This document shows positions 5,524 to 8,920 of a stretch of 8,920 nt of DNA, one piece after another. The stretch spans positions 1 through 8,920 of the forward strand of contig JAGUYV010000415.1 of NCBI GenBank assembly GCA_020061125.1, written 5' to 3'. The notes under the pieces are model-generated. The model had not been told where the DNA came from, did no database searches, and saw nothing but the letters and a program-made list of their open reading frames with translations. Every line of letters begins with the position of its first letter. Position 1 is the first letter of the stretch. The stretch comes from a bacterium (GTDB lineage Bacteria > UBP15 > UBA6099 > DSWB01). The position numbers were made by a program, and so were the translations under genes.

Positions 5524-7344
5524 TTACTGTTGCGGGGACATGGGCGGCAGATTCTTCTTGAGCGCTTCGGCCCACCGGGCGCCGACTTCGGGCACGGCGG
5601 CCTGATTGATCTGCACGGTCATTTCCGTGCGGTATTTGCTGATGATGTCCAGGAACTGCGCGCGGCGTCTGTCTGTAAGCAGGCGAGAGCGGATCTGCTC
5701 CTTGAGTTCATCGGTGAAAGGCATGTAATCGTCTTTGGGATCGGACGCGGCCGTGACCAGAAAAATGTGCCACCCGAACTGGGTCTGCACAGGTTCCGAC
5801 ATCTTGCCCACGGGCGTGCCGAACACGGCTTTCTCGGCCTCGGGCACGAACTGGCCCTTGCTCACGCGGCCCAAAACCCCGCCCTTGTCCTTGCTGCCGG
5901 GATCGAGCGAGTGCTTTCCGGCCAGTTCCGCGAACTTGTCCGGACTTTTCTTGAGTTCCGCGTAAATCTTGTCTATCTCTTCCCTGGAGGCCACAAGGAT
6001 GTGGCTTGATTCCCGCCATCCGGTGTACAGGGCCGTTTCCTTGTTGGTGTCGTACCATGATTTGATCTCGTCATCGGAAACAGCGAGCTTGTCGAGTTCG
6101 GGGTTCACAAATTTTTCGAAGTACAGGGTTGCGAGCAGGCTGTCTTTTTTCACCCTGATGATTCTCTGGAAGTCCGGATCTTGATCGAGTTTCTGTTCGC
6201 GGGTCAGATGGGCCAGGGCCGCAACCTCGATCCAGCGCGACAAAAAGGTGCGCTGCCAGTCGGGCTGGGCCATGAGCTGGGACTTGAATCCGTCGCCCAT
6301 CTCCTGTGTCCAGGCCAGATCAAGTTCGCGCAGGGTAATTTTGACGCCAGGTTTGCCCAGTGTTGCGGCCACGGTGGCGGGGTCCGGCTTTTTCGCGTCC
6401 GCCGGGGTTTCATCGGGAACCCCGGACTGCCGTTTCATTTCCCGGAGCCATTCCGCGGCAATCATGGGCACGGCATCGTCATTAATCTTGACATCGAGTT
6501 TATCGAGTTGAGCCGTGATGGCGGCCAGAGCCGCGGCCTGCTGCTTTTCAGCGCTCACCAGCGGGCGGATCTCGTTCTTGAGCGCTTCGTCCAGGGGTTT
6601 GTAATCCTCATCGGGTTTGGACGCCGCGGACGCAAGAACCAGATGCCAGCCGAACCGGCTCTGCGCGGGCGCGCTGACTTTGCCGGCCACGGCTTGAAGA
6701 TAGACGGGCAGGATTTCCGGGGGGAACCGGTCATCCCCGGCCGTTATGCGCCCCAGCGCGCCGCCTTTGTCTTTGGTGTCTTCATCCAGGGAATGCTGTT
6801 TGGCCGCGGCCGCGAATCCGTCCGGCTTTTTCGAAAGCTCCGCGTACAGCTTGTCGGCCAGGGCTTTGTCCGCCACGATAATGTGCGAAACCTCGCGCCA
6901 CCCGCTGAAATAGCGGGCCTGTTTGTTCTTTTCATAAAAACTTTTGATCTCGTCTTCGGAAACCTGAATTTTCGCCAGTTCGGGAGCGATAATCTTTTCG
7001 AAATACAGGCCTGCATTGAGGCTGGCCTCGCGGATGCTCCATGTGAGTTTGAAGTCTTCGGATTCCTGAATTTTGTTGAGACGGCCTTTCTCCGCAAGAA
7101 CCGCCACCTGCACCCAGTTTTCCACAAAGCGCATCTGCCAGTCCGGCTGCGAAACATACTGGTATTTGGTCTGATCGGGAATTTCCGAACGCCAGGCGGA
7201 ATCCAGATCATCCACGGTGTAGGCCGCGCTTTTGCCGGCTGTGAAAACCTGGGTCGAGCCTTCGGCCATCACAGGCCCAGACAGCGCAGCGCAGATCATC
7301 GCCGCAATGAGAAATGCAAGCAGTGATATGTGTTTGTTCGCCAA
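5524..7344 (-). CDS. Periplasmic foldase with two PpiC (parvulin) modules, PrsA/SurA-like
   Basis: The product has 606 residues. A signal peptide ends near VMA (residue 27), so it acts in the periplasm. Parvulin-type enzymes catalyse cis-trans isomerisation of prolyl bonds and, in PrsA and SurA, also chaperone exported proteins. Two parvulin domains are visible, about 148-240 and 445-535, each with the first-strand His (SHIIV H154; SHILV H448), a KDKGGxLGR turn (191-199; 485-493) and the closing FGWH (231-234; 523-526). Each domain is framed by an N-terminal helical part containing QPDWQ, a YFEK helix, VSxDEIKS, and a C-terminal helical tail, so the whole ~290-residue module is duplicated. 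A Pro/Lys/Asp-rich linker (about 306-324) joins the halves. The start is TTG 7344, with AAAGGAG 11 nt upstream; the next Met would destroy the signal peptide. It is first in an operon with the exported cysteine peptidase, a candidate client. Confidence 0.9.
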   Translation of the reverse strand: MANKHISLLAFLIAAMICAALSGPVMAEGSTQVFTAGKSAAYTVDDLDSAWRSEIPDQTKYQYVSQPDWQMRFVENWVQVAVLAEKGRLNKIQESEDFKLTWSIREASLNAGLYFEKIIAPELAKIQVSEDEIKSFYEKNKQARYFSGWREVSHIIVADKALADKLYAELSKKPDGFAAAAKQHSLDEDTKDKGGALGRITAGDDRFPPEILPVYLQAVAGKVSAPAQSRFGWHLVLASAASKPDEDYKPLDEALKNEIRPLVSAEKQQAAALAAITAQLDKLDVKINDDAVPMIAAEWLREMKRQSGVPDETPADAKKPDPATVAATLGKPGVKITLRELDLAWTQEMGDGFKSQLMAQPDWQRTFLSRWIEVAALAHLTREQKLDQDPDFQRIIRVKKDSLLATLYFEKFVNPELDKLAVSDDEIKSWYDTNKETALYTGWRESSHILVASREEIDKIYAELKKSPDKFAELAGKHSLDPGSKDKGGVLGRVSKGQFVPEAEKAVFGTPVGKMSEPVQTQFGWHIFLVTAASDPKDDYMPFTDELKEQIRSRLLTDRRRAQFLDIISKYRTEMTVQINQAAVPEVGARWAEALKKNLPPMSPQQ

Positions 7345-7355
7345 GGGTCGTGTCT

Positions 7356-7362
7356 CTCCTTT
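7356..7362 (-). promoter_or_regulatory. Shine-Dalgarno site of the foldase gene
   Basis: On the minus strand this reads AAAGGAG, 11 nt before the TTG start at 7344. The spacing is longer than usual, but no other start codon in the right frame fits it better. Confidence 0.6.
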
Positions 7363-7402
7363 GTTCCGGGGCTTGTCCGGCCCCTGTCTACAAAATTAAA
7401 GC

Positions 7403-7433
7403 ATACTATCAGATGAAAGGGCTTGCAACAAGC
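7403..7433 (-). promoter_or_regulatory. Weak promoter candidate and inverted repeat upstream of the foldase operon
   Basis: On the minus strand TTGTTG (7426-7431) and TAGTAT (7403-7408) are spaced by 17 bp; both are only partial consensus matches. The -35 part lies within an inverted repeat, GCTTG-CAA-CAAGC (7421-7433), which could be a small operator. Evidence is by position and pattern only. Confidence 0.35.
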
Positions 7434-7470
7434 ACGCTCTGCAGCGGGCGCGGCGAAAGCCATGTTCTTT

Positions 7471-7500
7471 TTGTCAATGCCTAAACTTGCTGCATATTAT
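7471..7500 (+). promoter_or_regulatory. Sigma70-like promoter candidate
   Basis: TTGTCA (7471-7476) and TATTAT (7495-7500) each match five of six consensus positions, with an 18-bp spacer. Transcription would begin near 7507, about 160 nt before the next start codon, leaving room for a structured leader or a small RNA. Confidence 0.5.
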
Positions 7501-7543
7501 GTCCATAGCCGGCTGTTTCTTACGCGTTAGCCCAATTCGCATC

Positions 7544-7578
7544 CCGGTGGTGCATTACCCCGGCAGCATATTTTTTTT
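7544..7578 (+). terminator. Hairpin followed by T8: possible terminator or attenuator
   Basis: CCGG 7544-7547 pairs with CCGG 7560-7563, and GGT 7549-7551 with ACC 7557-7559, with one bulged T and the loop GCATT. Eight T follow at 7571-7578 after a 7-nt gap, which is further from the stem than in a standard intrinsic terminator. It lies upstream of the small membrane gene, not after a gene. Confidence 0.35.
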
Positions 7579-7609
7579 AAGTCTTTGCGCACAAGACATG
7601 AAATTGCGA

Positions 7610-7615
7610 TAAAAT
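7610..7615 (+). promoter_or_regulatory. Possible -10 box of the small membrane gene
   Basis: TAAAAT matches five of six -10 positions and would give a leader of about 47 nt to the ATG at 7669. The best -35-like string (TTGCGC, 7585-7590) is weak and 19 bp away. Confidence 0.35.
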
Positions 7616-7656
7616 TGAGCATGACATGATTGTACACATTGCTGTCTCTTTGTTAT

Positions 7657-7662
7657 TGGAGG
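7657..7662 (+). promoter_or_regulatory. Shine-Dalgarno site of the small membrane gene
   Basis: TGGAGG lies 6 nt before ATG 7669 and selects this start over an in-frame GTA/ATT-rich extension and the alternative at 7630 that lacks any such site. Confidence 0.7.
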
Positions 7663-7668
7663 CATGAA

Positions 7669-7935
7669 ATGCGTACACTGGATAACAATGTGTATTACGA
7701 CAAACGCATGATGAAGAAAAAAATTATTTTCGCTTCAGACGCCCGCACAGGGAACCCGGAGCGGCTGCGTGCAGCACGCGCGCTCCTGGCCGCATGCGTG
7801 GCGATTATTGTCATATCCATTCTTCTGTTTCTGGCCGCGCCTCTTCTGACCCATGAAAAACTCATCACCATGACCATGGACGGCCGCATCTCCATTACCG
7901 ATCATGCGGAGAAGTATTCCCGGGTTCTGGAATAA
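7669..7935 (+). CDS. Small single-pass membrane protein, unknown function
   Basis: The product has 88 residues and I do not recognise a family. A polar, Lys/Arg-rich N-terminal part (1-36, with MMKKK at 14-18 and several Arg at 26-37) precedes one hydrophobic helix (about 37-60, LLAACVAIIVISILLFLAAP). A short polar C-terminal part follows (61-88), rich in Thr, Met and Asp/Glu. The positive-inside rule suggests the N-terminus is cytoplasmic and the C-terminus periplasmic. The tail segment KLITMTMDGRISITD has alternating hydrophobic residues, as in a beta hairpin. The good SD, a credible ATG and the helix make it a likely real gene. It is followed after 38 bp by another exported protein gene and may be co-transcribed with it. 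Confidence 0.6.
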   Translation: MRTLDNNVYYDKRMMKKKIIFASDARTGNPERLRAARALLAACVAIIVISILLFLAAPLLTHEKLITMTMDGRISITDHAEKYSRVLE

Positions 7936-7961
7936 GCCGTTTCATAATTCTCCATAGCTGG

Positions 7962-7967
7962 TACAAT
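7962..7967 (+). promoter_or_regulatory. -10-like box just before the last gene
   Basis: TACAAT (five of six matches) ends 6 nt before ATG 7974, so initiation from it would fall on or next to the start codon and give a leaderless mRNA. No clear -35 box is present at 16-18 bp. Confidence 0.35.
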
Positions 7968-7973
7968 ATTTTT

Positions 7974-8920
7974 ATGTTCGGCAACACGGCAAATGCATGC
8001 CTGCGCGCCGCGGCCGCATTTTTCATGGCCCTGTTGGTTTGCGCATGCGCGGCGGCCCAAGACGCGATTGAGGTTCCCGGCCCGCGCCTGGATGCGGTGC
8101 GCGATCTCGCCCCCGTGGCGGGCATGACCTCGGCCGCGCTTCTGGCCCTGGAAAAGAACGGGGGCAATTATCCCAACGCGGTTGATCTGCGGTTCGACAT
8201 CGGCGGCGGCTCGACCCTGCGCCTGTACCGCCAGCACGCGCTGCGCAAAACCCTGTACCAGGGCACATCCCTGACGCGCAGTCTGGACGGGGGCCGCTCG
8301 ATTCTCTGGGAAGTTGCCACATTTGAAACCACACCCCTGCTGCACGGCTCCTTCGGCCTCAAGCGCAGTCTGCGCACGCCGCGCCGGCAAACGGTCGCGG
8401 CCGTGGTTCACATGCCTGCCCTGGGCGCGGGGCTTCCCATCGAGGAACAAAGCAAATACCTGTTTCTGTGGACACGCGAAACCTGGAGCCGGGAGCATGT
8501 ATTCATCAACGGCGGCGGGTTGCTCGGCCGATGGAACTGGCGCCGCGGCGCAGCCCTGGCCTTTGTGGGCGAATCCCCGGTTGCGGACGGGTTGAGCGGT
8601 CTGTCGCAAACCTATGATGCGCGCGTGGAAATGCCCCTGGGCGATTTCAGGCCGTTCATCTCATATTCGCACACCGTGAATGTGGCGCACCTCGGGGGCA
8701 TGCTTCCGGACGCCGAATATCTGAACGCGGGCGATTGGTGGGAAATGCTGATCATGGACCGGAGCGCGGGCGCGGGATTCTCCGTGACCCTGCCCGGCGG
8801 CGCGGCCCTGCGGTATGGGCTGGACACGGACCGGCACTTCCGCGCCATGCGCGAGACCGTTTCCTTCAGCCGCAGCCTGGCGCACGATCTGGAGCTTGCG
8901 GCGGCGTGGACCCGTGACCG
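7974..8920 (+). CDS. Exported protein of unknown family, possibly beta-barrel (5' part)
   Basis: The frame is open from ATG 7974 through the window edge (315 codons plus 2 nt), so the C-terminus is missing. Residues 1-28 are a plausible signal peptide: polar start with one Arg, hydrophobic AAAAFFMALLVCAC, and cleavage after AAA before Gln29. Cys25 in VCAC might be lipidated, but the lipobox is poor. The mature part begins with a polar/Ala-rich stretch (30-62) and then shows repeated short alternating hydrophobic/polar strands ending in Gly/Asp turns: AVDLRFDIGGG (69-79), TVAAVVHM (140-147), KYLFLW (161-166), YDARVEM (214-220), FRPFISYSH (225-233), GAGFSVTLPGG (266-276) and later ones, with frequent Trp and Tyr. 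This pattern fits an outer-membrane barrel or a secreted beta-sandwich. No SD is seen upstream, so the start is less sure; Met18 and later Met would cut the signal peptide. The frame is kept because codon choice is strongly GC at third position throughout. Confidence 0.65.
   Translation, partial: MFGNTANACLRAAAAFFMALLVCACAAAQDAIEVPGPRLDAVRDLAPVAGMTSAALLALEKNGGNYPNAVDLRFDIGGGSTLRLYRQHALRKTLYQGTSLTRSLDGGRSILWEVATFETTPLLHGSFGLKRSLRTPRRQTVAAVVHMPALGAGLPIEEQSKYLFLWTRETWSREHVFINGGGLLGRWNWRRGAALAFVGESPVADGLSGLSQTYDARVEMPLGDFRPFISYSHTVNVAHLGGMLPDAEYLNAGDWWEMLIMDRSAGAGFSVTLPGGAALRYGLDTDRHFRAMRETVSFSRSLAHDLELAAAWTRD

Larger units (their letters stand above)
7345..7668. other. 324-bp divergent intergenic region
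   Basis: This gap separates the minus-strand foldase operon from the plus-strand small membrane gene. It holds the foldase SD and promoter candidate, a plus-strand promoter candidate (7471-7500), a palindrome AGCCGGCT (7507-7514), a hairpin plus T8 (7544-7578), a second plus -10 candidate (7610-7615) and the SD at 7657-7662. No coding sequence is supported before 7669. Confidence 0.7.

Noticed and set aside
6181-7326. 381-codon open frame on the plus strand opposite the foldase
   Set aside because: It is an antisense shadow of a GC-rich gene: composition is Phe/Arg/Gly-rich without domains, there is no SD, and the minus-strand product has clear PpiC motifs.
7578-7612. Sigma28-type promoter (TAAGTCTT ... 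GCGATAA)
   Set aside because: The spacer is about 20 bp against the 11 expected, and the -35 match is partial.
7902-8609. 235-codon open frame on the minus strand opposite the last gene
   Set aside because: The plus strand is open for 315 codons with a signal peptide and third-position GC; the minus frame lacks a start context and any domain.
1-8920. CRISPR, insertion sequences, tRNA or rRNA
   Set aside because: No regularly spaced repeats, transposase frames, terminal inverted repeats, cloverleaf or conserved rRNA stretches were seen on reading both strands.

Overview
The window looks like a stretch of GC-rich, Gram-negative bacterial chromosome. The genes have strong third-position GC, the gaps are AT-richer with sigma70-like promoter boxes, and Shine-Dalgarno sites (AAAGGAG, GGAGG) precede several starts, which include GTG and TTG. 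TRAP transporter genes, a HisKA/receiver signalling protein and several exported envelope proteins would fit a Desulfobacterota-like or similar environmental lineage. That placement is inference; there is no rRNA or other phylogenetic marker here. I see no mobile element, CRISPR array, tRNA or rRNA.

Layout. (1) 2-1758, plus: the end of a TRAP transporter small membrane subunit (DctQ type), overlapping by 4 bp a full large membrane subunit (DctM type) that carries an unusual ~80-residue hydrophilic insert. A weak hairpin and a T8 run follow. (2) 1846-2928, plus: a signalling protein with a GAF-like region, a histidine-kinase H-box helix and a C-terminal receiver domain, but no ATP-binding kinase domain. 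(3) 3009-4076, plus: a secreted TPR protein with its own good promoter. (4) 4188-7344, minus, convergent with the TPR gene: a probable two-gene operon. It encodes a periplasmic foldase built from two copies of a PrsA/SurA-like PpiC module, then an exported papain-like (C39-type) cysteine peptidase with several local cysteine pairs. (5) 7345-7668: a 324-bp divergent intergenic region with promoter-like boxes, three CCGG elements able to pair with one another, and a hairpin followed by T8. It may hold a small RNA or attenuated leader. (6) 7669-7935, plus: a small single-pass membrane protein. (7) 7974 to the window end, plus: the start of an exported protein of unknown family with beta-strand-like patterning, whose start codon sits just after a TACAAT box.

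How they may work together: apart from the TRAP pair and the foldase/peptidase pair, the genes look like separate transcription units. The common theme from 3009 onward is the cell envelope: periplasmic TPR protein, foldase, exported peptidase, small inner-membrane protein and possible outer-membrane protein. The most unusual items are the kinase-domain-less GAF-HisKA-REC protein, the insert in DctM, the whole-module duplication in the foldase, and the structured 7471-7578 leader.
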